Source: Paraspadella gotoi
Taxonomy: Eukaryota > Chaetognatha
Assembly: GCA_051294375.1 (NCBI GenBank)
Contig: CM119264.1
Location: 11,968,263-12,032,262, forward strand
Length of the DNA stretch: 64,000 nucleotides
Direction of reading: 5' to 3'
The first letter of the stretch is position 1. Every line of letters begins with the position of its first letter. Below are positions 1 through 11,945 of the stretch, piece after piece. A model generated the notes under the pieces. It was not told the origin of the DNA, searched no databases, and worked only from the letters and a program-made list of their open reading frames with translations. Both the position numbers and the translations under genes were made by a program.

Positions 1-269
1 AGTTGGGGGGCGCTTTCATTCGAAACTAAGGAAAACGACAAAAACAAATAAAATAAACGAAATGAGAAAAAAATGTGGCGGAGGACGAGATCATGAGTGC
101 CTGAAGAATGGAGTGAAAACAATTTGGTGAACGGAAAAATGTCAACAGAGAAACAATAGAGAGAAATGCAAACGATTTCAAAATTTCCAACTGAATAATT
201 TTTTGATTTTATCGAATTAATTTTTTGATTGAAAGGAAATTCTATGGTGGACTAAAAATCCACCAACGC

Positions 270-480
270 GTTCATAAGCCGCCATTGGTGAAGGGATGGT
301 AGCAAGTCTTCGCCACACCCAAAGGTCCAGGGTTCTAGCCGCGGTGGTAAGCCTAGCAGTTAAGAGGGGACGTGGCGCTTAAGCGCCGTCTGTAACACGG
401 TGTTAGCAGCTGATCGGGGAAGCTGCTTACATTGGAACGCGTTCTGTACTGAACTCGATAAAAATTATTACTGTCTCTTC
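270..480 (+). repeat. tRNA-derived SINE-like fragment (candidate)
   Basis: This is a GC-richer patch in AT-rich DNA. GGTTCTAGCC (about 332-341) resembles a degenerate RNA polymerase III B box (GGTTCRANNCC). It is preceded at roughly tRNA spacing by an A-box-like GATGGTAGCAAG (about 294). The tract lies just outside the left end of the foldback element. No anticodon arm or acceptor stem folds convincingly, so it is not a functional tRNA gene. The SINE assignment is inference from the box layout only. Confidence 0.25.
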
Positions 481-503
481 AACGCGATATAAAATTAAGC
501 CTT

Positions 504-2462
504 AAGGGGACCCAGTGATAAAATGGATATCATGAAAGCTTAAGGGTCTATCACAAAAGAATTGAATGGGTGATAGTCATTAATTTTGTCTTTGCACGGG
601 AACAGTGGCAAAAAGATTCCTGATCGTGGCTTATTCTAGGCGGAAACAAAAATTTAATAATTATGAAAAAAAATTTAGTTGTGAACCCGTGACCTAAATA
701 TTTTAGTATTAGATCCATGTATTTAGTTTTTACATGTGAGAAAGTATTTTTTTACTAAATTCCAATTTTTTAATTATTTTACTGTACAAAGCTATAAATG
801 TTTAGGTTTTAAGCCTCATTGAACAAAGGCTTTAACGAGACTAATATTTTTTTATTTTTATATTTACTTAAAAACCGCAGACAAATCGAAACGGCTAAAT
901 TCTATTCTTAGACAGAAACAAAAACTGCTAATATATTAGTTGAATGTAATATTCATGATTCATAGGCCCTTAAATGTATAGATTAGAAACTGATATTGAT
1001 CGTCCTAATTATAACAATGTAAAGCAATGTTAGCAAAAGTATAGAATCTTTCTACTTGCTTTTTATATGTTATAATTACTTCAAGAGAGTTTTAGTTTTC
1101 ATCGCCAATTAGACGTAGAATGCAGTTTAGAAATGAAAGTTTAGAATAAAGATGCAGTGCGGATACCTGCGCTTTAAAATTTTGGATTCATTCCTGAAGT
1201 TTTTTTTTCTTATAAATACTTTTGTGATAAAGCTGAAATCTTTTTAAAGAGTTAGATCTTATTAAGCGAGCGCCTTTTTAGGGAAAAAAAATTTTAAAAA
1301 CTTGAAAAAAGATTTTCTTCTTGCACGCGGATTTTGTTTAAAGAAAATTAAGCTCGCTGATTTTATCCGAAATTTTTTTAACGCAGTAGCGTTTCCGCCG
1401 AAATGATTATAATAAGAACAATATTCATACTAGAAGCACTGGGGGGGCCGTAAAAAGCTGAAAACTCTATAATATACGTTTGAGAACGCCTTTAACTTAA
1501 GCTAGTCTGGATCATGGTGACTCTAGAATTATAAATTTGTCTGTCTTCTATTAATCTATTTGTGTGAAAGTTAGTTAATTCTAAAATCATGGAGTTAATT
1601 TCTTCGAAAAAATCAAGAGATAATCTTTTGATATGAGTAGATACGAATCAAAGTTTTTGTAGTTAGAACTTTTTTTTTTGCATTTGCAAAAAGAGGGTAT
1701 AGACTCTAATTTTAAAAAGATTTGCAGCTTTTTATCTACAAAAATTTAGATAAGAAGAAAAAACTAGAATGAATGCAAAAATTTAAGAGTATCGACTATT
1801 TTATTATATAAACTTTCTTTTCAAATGATTCTGTTAAGTTGGATGAAATAAAACTCTTTTGAAGTAATGATAAATATAAAAAGAAGACGAAGAGATTCTG
1901 GTAGCTTTTGCTAACGAATTTTTGGAAATGTGTTAGTACTATTAGGAATGCGCAATATAGTTGATATTATACGCATTTAAGGGATTGAGATATCGAATGA
2001 TTAATTAATAATGTATGTAGAAGGGTTTTGTTGGTCTGTAAGAATAGAAAGTCTATGGATTTGCTATTTGTCTGCTTTTAAAGGTCAAATATAAAAATAA
2101 AATAAAAATAATTAGTTTCGTAAGCCTTTGTCTCTAGATGAGGGCTTTAAACCTAAAATTGATAAGCTTTGTACAGTAAAAATAAAAAATTGCGAATTTA
2201 GTAAAAAATACTTTCTAATGGCAGAAAATAAAATAATGGATTAGTTATAAATGATTTAGGTAGGGTCAATAAATTTTTTCTTCATAATTATTAAAATTTT
2301 GTCTTCGCGCTAGAACTCAAGAGATGAGTCGGAATTTTTTTGGCACTTCCGCTTTGCACAAGAAAAATTAATGACTATCACCGCATTTCAAGATCGCGCT
2401 TTGATGATAGAGCCCTTATAGGCTTATAGCATACTCATTGTTTTATCACTGAGGTGCCCCTA
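504..2462. mobile_element. ~2-kb foldback (palindromic) element, non-coding
   Basis: The left half (504 to about 1475) is an imperfect inverted copy of the right half (about 1477-2462), with almost no unique centre. I checked inverted matches at several points. TGATAGTCATTAATTTT at 571-587 pairs with 2364-2380. TAATAATTATGA at 655-666 pairs with 2282-2293. ACTGTACAAAGCT at 781-793 pairs with 2165-2177. GTTAGCAAAAG at 1029-1039 pairs with 1905-1915. The paired coordinates always sum to about 2945-2960, so this is one continuous palindrome with small indels. The ends read AGGGGACCCAGTGATAAAA (505-523) and, inverted, AGGGGCACCTCAGTGATAAAA (2441-2461). No ORF of note lies inside. The structure fits a foldback or long-TIR non-autonomous DNA transposon. 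The CAGTG-type terminus recalls hAT elements, but I found no convincing target-site duplication. Confidence 0.7.
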
Positions 2463-3832
2463 CACTTATACTATTACACACGAGACAATGAAAAACTCCG
2501 CAGACAAAAGCTTGGAATAATAGAATAGAAAAGAAAAGTACAAAGACGAAGCGAAGAAGAGGAGCGACTAATAGAAATGAAAAAAAAAAAAAGGAAGGAA
2601 AGGATGAACGAGAATAGTCATAGATAAAAGGGTGATAAAAAGCCGGCGGGGGTCGATTTATATAGAGCCTTTATAGAGGCGAAATCTATAGAGGAGAGTA
2701 ACGAGGGCGAGACCCGGAGGGAAACGGACAAAAGCGAGTAAAGAATATCGGACCGTTTATATATTCTGAGTCGCCCTCGCGAAGCGGAAAGAGGAAGAAG
2801 AGAGGGAGACAGAGAGGGCGCTAGGGGGGGGAAAGAGTAGGAAAAGGGGGGGTTGGGACAGGAGGAGGAAGAGGAGAGAGGGAACTCGTCTTAAGAATGG
2901 TCGTCGTCAAGGAAATAGCTTGAAAGATTGGCAGGTTACTGACAAGAGAGTGGCACCGATGCTAATATCGATGGTGACGCATAAAAGTCTCACGTTGGGA
3001 TTTGTATTGAATAAGTGCCACTGTCGACTGAAGGTTCGGTGAAGGGTGAAAGCGTATAAAGGATGTCGCAATAACTTAATATTCAAGGAAGAGATAAGAC
3101 AAATGAGATGTTTTTAGGGCAACAATGGGCATCGACTCCCACGAATGGAGCGTAACGTTAAGAAAGCAGATAACTAATACATCGACGCTGGCCGATCGAT
3201 GTGTAATGATAAAAGCTTGGCCCAACGAAATTCCATTAGATGTGTAGGGTCCAGATGCCCTTTCCCAAGTGAGTTTGCAGTTGGCTGGGAGCGTGAAACC
3301 TCACCGAGGCAGATACATGGGAACCAGGACGCAGACGTTGGGTCGGGCAGGCGACGGAGAGAACTTGGGAGGTCAGGGCAGGATTTTATGGGTAGTAAAA
3401 GGAGGTTGTGACTGTTTGGTTGTCAGATCGTGAAAGTGGAGATCTCTACATGGGGGTGGGGTTAACGAAGTGTTGTCGGTCGTTGTCAAGTGTTTAATGT
3501 TCATACTGTTGGTCGTCGTGTCGTCTCCGTCATTTTTTTATTTTTCGTTTCCTTCCTCGTTTTTCGTCGAGGTCGTTGTCGTCGTCGTCGTCATCGACAA
3601 AAATGAAAGAGAAAAAAGCGAGTGACACCCTTTTGACCCTTTCTTGAGTGACTCTTAAAATAAATCAAATTCGCGCGTCAAAGTTTTTTTCTCAGAGGAA
3701 AAATCCAAAGGAAAAAGCGAGATCAAAGAAAGAAGTGGTAGTTGGAGAGACGAGGAAGTTGAGAAATAAAGGAAAGAGGTTTTGATACTTATACTATCCT
3801 TTTTATTATCCGACTCGTGTTGGGATACAACG
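2463..3832. other. Purine-rich intergenic stretch, no gene seen
   Basis: The stretch is GA-rich at about 2560-2890 (AAGAAGAGGAG-type runs), with a short GTC-trinucleotide run near 3565-3595. Short open frames exist (for example 3199-3411), but they have no recognisable domain, splice context or codon bias. Nothing is called. Confidence 0.5.
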
Positions 3833-3835
3833 TCT

Positions 3836-3918
<83 letters not shown>
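3833..3918. repeat. (CT)n microsatellite
   Basis: Near-pure CT dinucleotide array of about 85 bp with one CCTC interruption. Confidence 0.95.
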
Positions 3919-3922
<4 letters not shown>

Positions 3923-6900
3923 TCTCTGTTTTTTTAAAGTCTCAACCAGGTGGGTTTCACCGGGCCTGCTTACCGAGATAAACGGAATCTGTAGGCATCC
4001 TCGGCTTTATCTCTTCGCCTCCGGAAGTGTTATGTTTAGGGCGTCTTCCCCGATTACCCCGCGGAGGAGAGTAAGCGTAGGTGAGGGCGTTTGTTTTCAT
4101 ACAAGAAAAGCGGTCGCCTTATCTCGCTCATAAACTGCTTCGCTTCGCCGCGAGATGTTTTGTTATTTTGTATTGTAGCGCGGCTTAATTTAACGACTTG
4201 CGAGGGTCTTAAAGAAATTCAAAGATAATTTTCGAAAAATATATTCAAGTTTATGTAATTTACGCGACTTTCAAGTTTCGATAAGAACTACATAAATTAC
4301 AATTTAAAATCAAAACTTTAAAAATATAAAAAAGGGAAAAAAATATATAAGTCGGATCCTAATTAAAAAAGGGTGAAAGGATAATTTTTGGGGTGGATTA
4401 AGGTTATATTTATGATTGTTTTTTACATAAGGATAAGACTACCTTGCAGAATTGTATGTTCTAATAAATTAACAACAATATGTAACATTTTATTTATTCT
4501 AAGATACCAAAAATTATTCTAAAATTATAAGAATAGGAGATATTCTTAGTATAAATCATAGACTAAGATAACGAAGTTATGTACTGTTCATTTATTTACG
4601 GTAGCCGTTATCAAGTGTCTCTAATAAGCAGTAAAACACTTTTGTTTTAATAGGGATGGCCTATCTTGTTGAGTGAGTTAAAAGTTTTAATTGAGCACCT
4701 GCCTAAAGAAAATTTATACATTTTTTTTAAAATTAGCACCGACAAAAAAATTTTAAACATGAATCTATACCTATATATTAATCTTTCAATATTTATTTAT
4801 AGATTGAAAGGCTAAATATATATTTATTTTTAAGATCAGATTCATGTAGCTTGCAAAAAGTCGTCTAAACAAAGTATAATTATTTTTTTCGATATTCTGG
4901 TCCTAAGTGGGTAAAAAATAAAGAAAACTATTAATATAATCATTATCATATTCCTTTGGATAATTTATTAGTTTTTTTAAATTTTGACCAGAAAACATAA
5001 GCATTTTATAAAGTTGTAATTATATATTTTTTATTTAACTTTTTGTTCTCAATAGAATCTATTGAAATAATTAGGATTGATTAAAATTTTTTTTATCATT
5101 AAATAATAATATAATAATTTTTATAGCAACAATAAAGCATTAATATTGAATTTTTAAAAAAAATTCTTTTTCTACCTAAAAGTAGACATCAAAACTAAAG
5201 TGTGTACCCCCGCCCCTTTTGATTTTATTTTCATAGTTGATATCTATTAATAAGACAGAATTAGATTTAAAATATAAGTTTATAACTTGTCCAATGTTGG
5301 AATTAAAATATGAACTTTTGATTTTGATTGTATATAAATTTTATTTGTTCAATCATGGAACTACCTTCTTATTCTGTAAACTTCAAACTTTTATTTTTTT
5401 TCTAATAAAAATAAAAAAATAAAAAATAATAAACATTTCATTTATTATCATTTATCATTTTATAATTTATCAGTTTATTTTCATTGGCAAAGCAAAAAAA
5501 GGTTTGTCATGACTGTTCATTTCTTTTTTTTGTCCCAACGAATGCGCTCTCTTGTAATATCAGCTCGAGTTAAAAAATAAACAAAAGTTAAAACGGAGTA
5601 GCGAACGGAGTAGTCGTACACACTTCACACTGTGTAGTGTGTAGTGTGTGTGTGTGTGTAGTGTGTAGTACACAGTGTAACATACGTAGTGGCGCAATTA
5701 GTTTTTTCTATCAATTTCCTTAATCTCTTTAATTTTTACATTTCTAAATTAGCTGGGTGTATTTCCCTCATTGAAAGGTTCTGTTTATTTAATTTAGAAA
5801 ACTAAAAGGAACTCGAAAATAAAAAATAAAAAATATATAAAACAAACGGACATTCTGCTTCGCCATCGGATCTATACCTGTCACGTGACGTCCTGACCTT
5901 GATCCTGAAGCAGTTGCCGTAAGGGAATTGGCAAAGAAAAGAAATTAAAAGGAAAAGAAGCAGAAAGTAGCAAAATATGATTGGGAATTTGATGAATTTC
6001 CTCACATGGCATTACGCCCCGTACGGGACTTTTTAGCTTTTAAACTTTTTAGTCGCAGTACATAGAGGAAAACATATAAAAAGAAAATAATAATATTTCA
6101 ATATTTTTCCTTGAGTAGGCCAAAATCAGACGCCCCGCTAAAATTTGTGAATAAAGAAAGTTTGGCGGCGGAGATGCACCACCGACCTATTCACCTCTGA
6201 CGGAGAGAAATCTCGTGGCGTGGGCGATGCCGTTTAGGAGTCGGACGGAGACGCGGCGCATAGCGAAGCTTCCCATGTCGCAGACGCAAGAGAGTCACAG
6301 GCGGGCGACACGATCCTCAGAAGCCTCGTGTTCGTTTTTCAAATTAAAAGCATTTAAATCTACGTTACGAGACGATAAAGAAAACATTAATAAGCAAAAT
6401 AGATAACACATAAAAAACCTAAAAACAATTTTTATTTTTATTTTAGATGAGAATGCGTCTTCAAGAAGCTGTGAATCATTTTGCATAATTTGGTAGGTAA
6501 CATAAAAAAGCTAAAAAATATTTTAACGTACAAGAGTCATTATTTTGTTGCAGAGCCAAAACATATCACTATTCAGTATCACGAATGTATATATTAACCC
6601 CGGAATAAACTGAGCATTCGATTGTGAAACAACAACAAAACAAATCTTGAGTCCTTTCGTTCTCATGCTCTATTCGTCGTCGTCGTCGTCGTCGTCGTCA
6701 GACGGTTCCACTCGTCACGAATTCAAAGCGAATGGATTCGATTTCGTTGGAGCGACTGGAAGAGGAAAGCACCGACGCCGCAGACCGCCGCTGCCGACGC
6801 CGCCCTCAATAGCCGCTCTCGTCGCCGACTCGGCCGCCGCCGCCGACGCCATCAACAACAATCGCAACGTAAACAACAAAACAAAAAACCCAAATGGTAA

Positions 6901-7129
6901 AATCGATAAACACAACGACGAACCATAACGCATTCTCCGCCGAATGATTTTCGCAAAGTGGAGTCCGCAATACCAAACAAACCGAAGAGGACGATGACGC
7001 CGACGTCGGCGAAAGAAGAAGAAATTGAAGACGACGAAGGAACGGAATAACACGCAAACGAGTCACGAAGTCGATTTAGTAGTTGCAGATAAATTGCTGA
7101 ATTGATAAATCAGCAATATATGTAGCGGA
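3919..7129. other. AT-rich intergenic region with hairpin and GT-rich repeats
   Basis: Very AT-rich from about 4200 to 5500. A nested hairpin sits at 4766-4852, where ACATGAATCT pairs with AGATTCATGT around an inner CTTTCAA/TTGAAAG stem. It may be the core of a second, more decayed foldback element. At 5620-5680 is an irregular GTGTAGTGTGTAGTGTG repeat. A (GTC)n run lies at 6675-6699, followed by GC-rich trinucleotide-like sequence to about 7050. No gene is supported. Confidence 0.4.
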
Positions 7130-7330
7130 CATGCCCTTGGTTCAATCGTCTATAGACATCCTTACATCAGTTGTGACCCGAAGAGTGATGCCGTCGGCTC
7201 ATGACCAAGAGCTACCGGGTTCAATCCCAACCCGGTACCTCCCTTCGGAAAGTATGAAAACGGCCTTAACCCGACTTCCAAAACGGTTCCAGGCCTGTGG
7301 TACATTCCAATGCTTGCGCAGAAATTAGAA
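7130..7330 (+). repeat. tRNA-derived SINE-like fragment (candidate)
   Basis: GGGTTCAATCCC (about 7218-7229) is a good RNA polymerase III B-box match. It sits in the loop of a perfect 7-bp stem (CCGGGTT/AACCCGG). An A-box-like GATGCCGTCGGCTCATG lies about 30 bp upstream. This order and spacing are typical of tRNA-derived SINE heads. There is no complete cloverleaf and no obvious poly-A or target-site duplication. The short open frame overlapping it is not considered coding. Confidence 0.35.
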
Positions 7331-8183
7331 AAGTTTTCAGCTCACTTACCCACATATATGCAGACAAAATACTAATTAACTACAAGGACATAAATAATCG
7401 TTGGTAAGAGAAACCACTGTAAAGGACGATCTGTTTTCTCGCCTGAGAGCGAATCTTGCGACTGTCTAATTTCGTTAATCAGAACCTGTTTTTATTTTTG
7501 TTTGTTAGTTAGTTACCGTAAGGGAGATAGTTACAGTTACACCACTTACGATTTAGTGGAGTATTTAAGCTTCCGCGAGAGATAAGGTCTCAGAATTACC
7601 CTGGAAGCAGATTCAATTCATTCCGGCTCAGAGCGTTCAATCATAGCGGTGGGCGCCCCCGCGCTCTCGCGCCCTTTCACTTTTTTTCGAAACCGCGTCG
7701 TCCTGGTTCTTTTGTGTCGGCAAAAATTTTTTTTTCTTTCTCCTTTATTTTTCTCTCTTTTTTTTAATCCTTCTTTCTTGGCGTTGACTGATTTTGTTTT
7801 TGTCTTCTTTATGAACGGCGTCATAAAAGGGGAAAAAACAAAAGTGGAAATGAAAAGACGCGACGTGTAAAACTCTCTCATCCAGAAAAAAGTTTTTCTC
7901 CGAGATAAGATTTCGTCCTCACTTCCACCCCACTGGGCCGCCCCAAACCACCGGCCCGCCACACCCACCCAACCTCCCGTTAATTTTTCAACGCCGCGGC
8001 CACCGCTGCCTCACCCACCCACCGCAACTTGGGATGGAAGAACGAGAAAAAAAAAAGAAGAAGAATTATCCGTTTTTATATTGAGGCCGAGAGAAAGGTT
8101 AACGTGGCGAGGTGAGTGGAGAGCAGGAGGCGGATGCCGTGGATGGGAAGAAGGCGGAAGGTAGAGGATGTTAAGTAGAAAAG

Positions 8184-8224
<41 letters not shown>

Positions 8225-8540
8225 GATGAAGATGAAAAGGATTAATTGTTGAAGAACGACGAACGAGGCTGAATATTTCATCGTGAGAAAGTGAAAAACT
8301 CAGTCAGTGGTTTAGTTTGAACAAGAATTACAGTATGTAGAAACAAGCACTCGTGATCAAGTAGTTTTCTTGGCAGACGAGTACATATATAATAATAGCA
8401 CAGCCATATGGATCAACTCTCATTCATTGGCTTCATTAGTTACTCAAACAAAGCCATTCTTATGCTGAAGACAAAATTATAAAGCCAGCCCTCAACGAAT
8501 CTAGCGAGTAAATAACTAACACAAACAGAGAGAGAGAAGG

Positions 8541-8579
<39 letters not shown>

Positions 8580-8992
8580 AGAAGAGAGAGAGAGAGAGGA
8601 GAGAAGAAACTTACAAACAAAAGTGAAGGAATTAGCTTTACGCATTCGCCCTCCCTTTATCCACTGGGAAAAGGTTCAGTGAAGGAATTTCTTACTTTCG
8701 AGGTCGGTGACCTAGTTTTCACAAATTGGTGATATTCTCCATGGTTTTATTTTGGCAAAAAACTTGCTGAAATTGGTCATAGGTGATGGCTAACGTAACT
8801 TTTTTTAGGCATAATAGATGGGGTACCTGCATTTAAAAAAACGATTTCTGTTGTGATAGTGTTTTAAAAATTTCGAAACTATGTATAATAGTACTTAATA
8901 GTGACGTATTCTATTCAACGAGGTCATCATAAATTTAAATACTCATTCAACTCATGTTCGAAGGAAACTGAAAAAACACAGAAGCAAATTCT

Positions 8993-9011
8993 CTTTCTCT
9001 CTCTCTCTCTC

Positions 9012-9100
<89 letters not shown>

Positions 9101-9117
9101 CCCTTTCTCTCTCTCGT
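8993..9117. repeat. (CT)n microsatellite, long
   Basis: About 125 bp of CT dinucleotides with occasional TTT or CCC interruptions. One of the longest arrays in the window. Confidence 0.95.
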
Positions 9118-9542
9118 ACCTCTATCCAATCAGGTTATTGTTTTTTTCCTCCTTTCGATTGTGTAAAAAGGCTTGAAACCTGTCGAGGCGTCGCGACCAG
9201 GCTTCCTCCGCCATCGTAACCCCCCCCTCATCTTTAGCCTGGCATCTTTCACGACGTTTCGGCTCTCTATCTCAGATAACGAGGGAATCGAGAGACATTT
9301 TCGCCTTAATTAGAAGCGAAAAGAAAGGTTGGGATAGTGGACACTGACGTCAGTGAGTGTCATAAAGCGCTGTTTTCGTAGGCGAGTAGTACACGGCTCA
9401 GGAAGGTAAGGAAAGAACTGAATTGGTGAGGCGAGTGGGCAACTGGTCATTGGTCAGGCAATGAATCAAGTTCCGCTGTGACAATCAAAGGAATCGCAAT
9501 AGGATAAATATATTATTTGATGATCTCGAAAGGTACGTATCA

Positions 9543-9567
9543 NNNNNNNNNNNNNNNNNNNNNNNNN
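9543..9567. other. Assembly gap (25 N)
   Basis: Exactly 25 N, immediately followed by a (GA)n array. The same fixed length recurs at 13710-13734 and 22147-22171, so the length is a placeholder and not a size estimate. Confidence 0.95.
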
Positions 9568-9600
<33 letters not shown>

Positions 9601-10375
9601 GATAAACTTTCTATTTCAATTTCTTAAAAAAATATCAACCCCTTCATGAAAACAAAAATTTGACAATGTCATAACTCAACATATTACATCATTTTAACTG
9701 GAAAACAGAAACTTTGTTTCCAAAGTTTTGCCAGCGGGCGCGATGCTCTTGCCGAAGATTCATGGAAGAGTTTTCCGGTGGAAATCCGAGTTAATGCCGA
9801 CGCGGGAGCCGGATTTCCGGTTTTTTCTTGCCGGAAATCGGAGCGTCGAGGCGAAGAGCGGAGGCCGTGCGGGGAGGAGTGGAAGGAAAAGTGGAAAAAG
9901 GAGAAGAGTCTAATGTGAATCAGCTGTGAAAATGGTGTGATGGGAGAGTAGAAGGGGCGAAATAAAAGTGGAAAACGCTTCGTACCGAGGGTGACTGGTG
10001 AGTGGTGAATGGTGAGTGGTGAGGTGAAAAATAGAAATTTAGGTCGTGAGTTTCAATGGTTTCGAAGAAACGAGTACCTACTGAAATAAACAGCCACAAT
10101 TATACACATATTATGCTAGAAAAAAGGAAAAGAAAAAAAAAGGAGCAAGAATAAAAAAAGAAGGGAAACGATTTAAAGAAAAAAGTAAAACCGTATTGAC
10201 TTAAACAATTGCAAACAGATGTTTCTTACGAAGCTTCATTTGCAAAGGAAATGGCGAGGAGAGTCACAACTCACAACCGTCTCTGTTAGAGAAAGTGACC
10301 GAGGATGTGATTTGTGAAGCGAGGGTTTTGGGGAGGGGATTAAACTGAGTCTCCCATCGACGTTGGAAGGCGGAG

Positions 10376-11927
10376 GGTGGATGAGACGGCAGTCGGAATC
10401 GGGCTGGAATCCGCGACGCCTTTCTCTCAAAGTCGTTTATCTGACGCCGTTGAGAATCCGATGAACCGATTGGCGCCGATTGTCGACGTCGTTTTTGTCG
10501 TCTTCATTGTCCGTCGTCGTTGTCGTTGTTGTTGCCTCGATTCGGATTGGATTAATTTTTCGTTTCTATGGAGTTGATTCAATTTCTTTTTGTCAAATAA
10601 TTTCCGCAATTGTTATAGCAAAATCTCGTTCCTTTTGTCTTCGTTTTGTCATATGTGATCAGTCACGTCTTGTAATTACTTAGGTTTTGTCGATTCATCA
10701 TTGTCGCTTTTCTTGACGTCATCAAACAAAGTTGTCGCCTTTTTTTTAAAACGTCGTCGTCGTCGGCTCGATCGCTTGGCTGGCGGAAAAAAGCTTAATG
10801 AACCCGACAACCTCGGAATAGCAAAGTCGAAGGGGAAAAAAAAGGAAAGAAAAAAAGTTGGGTATTGGCAGACGGTGGGTGCATCCCCGGGTTTTATCGC
10901 TGCTTTAAACCTCGGGTGAAGGGGATTCCTTTTTTTTTCTTTTTTTGATACCGCCTGAGGAAAAAAAAATCAGCGGGCTCAGGGATTTCTTTTTTTTTTT
11001 TTGAAAGGAGCCGTTGTTTGGGCAGGATCTGAACAGATTCCGAGAGAGAAGAAATCTGTTCGACAGATAAAAACTTTATTTTTATTAGTAAAGATATCTT
11101 AGATTTAATCTGTTTAATTAGGCGGTGGGAGGTTTATCACTTAGTCATTAAGTTGCCCCTTCTTAATTATCAGATAAGATAAGATAAGATAGTTTGTTTG
11201 TAAAATTAGAAGGGAAATAAATAGGTACAGTTTCTTTACCCGATATTTATTTCTAAATCTTATCGTCTTCTCGCTCTCTCTTTCTTCGTAGGCGGCGCTG
11301 TTCCAAAAATAGACGCACAAAAACTCCGACAAAAGGTCCATTGTGATTCTATGCTTGGAATTCACGGCGAATCCAGCGGAAAGATTTTTTTTTCCGCATA
11401 ATTTCGCGCGGGATCCAGATCTTCTTTTATGTATCCTCTTCCTTCTAGTGGTCTCTCTATCAGTCTGCCTTTCTTTTTTCTTTCTTTTATCATTCATGGA
11501 CTCTTTCTTCTTGTTTTCTTGATCTAAATTTATTTCAATTTCGATAAAATGCATGTATATCTAATATCTATGTACAGTTTTATTCATTCTTAATTATTTG
11601 TGAAGCATTACTTACAATTTTTAATATAAAATTAAGCAAACCATGATTTCTATTTTTAAATTTTGTATAAAAAAAAAGTTTGCTGAAAAAAACAAACTTG
11701 AGAATGGCGCCTCATCGTGAATCTTAGAATATCACTCGGACAAAAACCCATTTTGTTGATAGGCATTATTTTTCTATTTTGCGTAGATTTCTTGCTGCTG
11801 AGTAAATGTCTCGTTCGCCGTCAGGATCACACACCGCAATGGTACAATGTGGTAAAGGGGCACAATTATGGAATAATTCATAGAACAGATGTCACGATTG
11901 GACTCGGGGGAAGACATGATTGGCCAA
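10376..11927. repeat. Direct duplication A, copy 1 (contig side)
   Basis: This ~1.55-kb block is repeated at 11946-13571 in the same orientation. Shared landmarks include the CGGCAGTCGGAA start, a GATAAGATAAGATAAGATA run (about 11172) and CACCGCAATGGTACAATGTG near the end. The two copies differ almost only by single-base insertions, mostly in copy 2. No gene is recognised in either copy. Confidence 0.85.
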
Positions 11928-11945
11928 AGAAGTAGAGATAGGGGT

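Larger units (their letters stand above)
7331..10370. other. Low-complexity intergenic region, no gene seen
   Basis: This region contains (GA)n at 8185-8220, interrupted (GA)n at 8528-8606, (CT)n at 8993-9117 and (GA)n at 9568-9597 directly after a 25-N gap (9543-9567). Open frames over these arrays encode only Leu/Ser or Arg/Glu dipeptide runs and are artefacts. A GC-richer patch at 9725-9915 has open frames on the plus strand but no recognisable domain. Confidence 0.5.

Noticed and set aside
7130-7330. Functional tRNA gene
   Set aside because: A good B box is present, but no anticodon arm or acceptor stem can be folded. Better described as SINE-like.
8901-9176. Open frames over the (CT)n array encoding Leu-Ser or Arg-Glu repeats
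   Set aside because: Dinucleotide repeats lack stop codons in all frames. No unique coding sequence flanks them.
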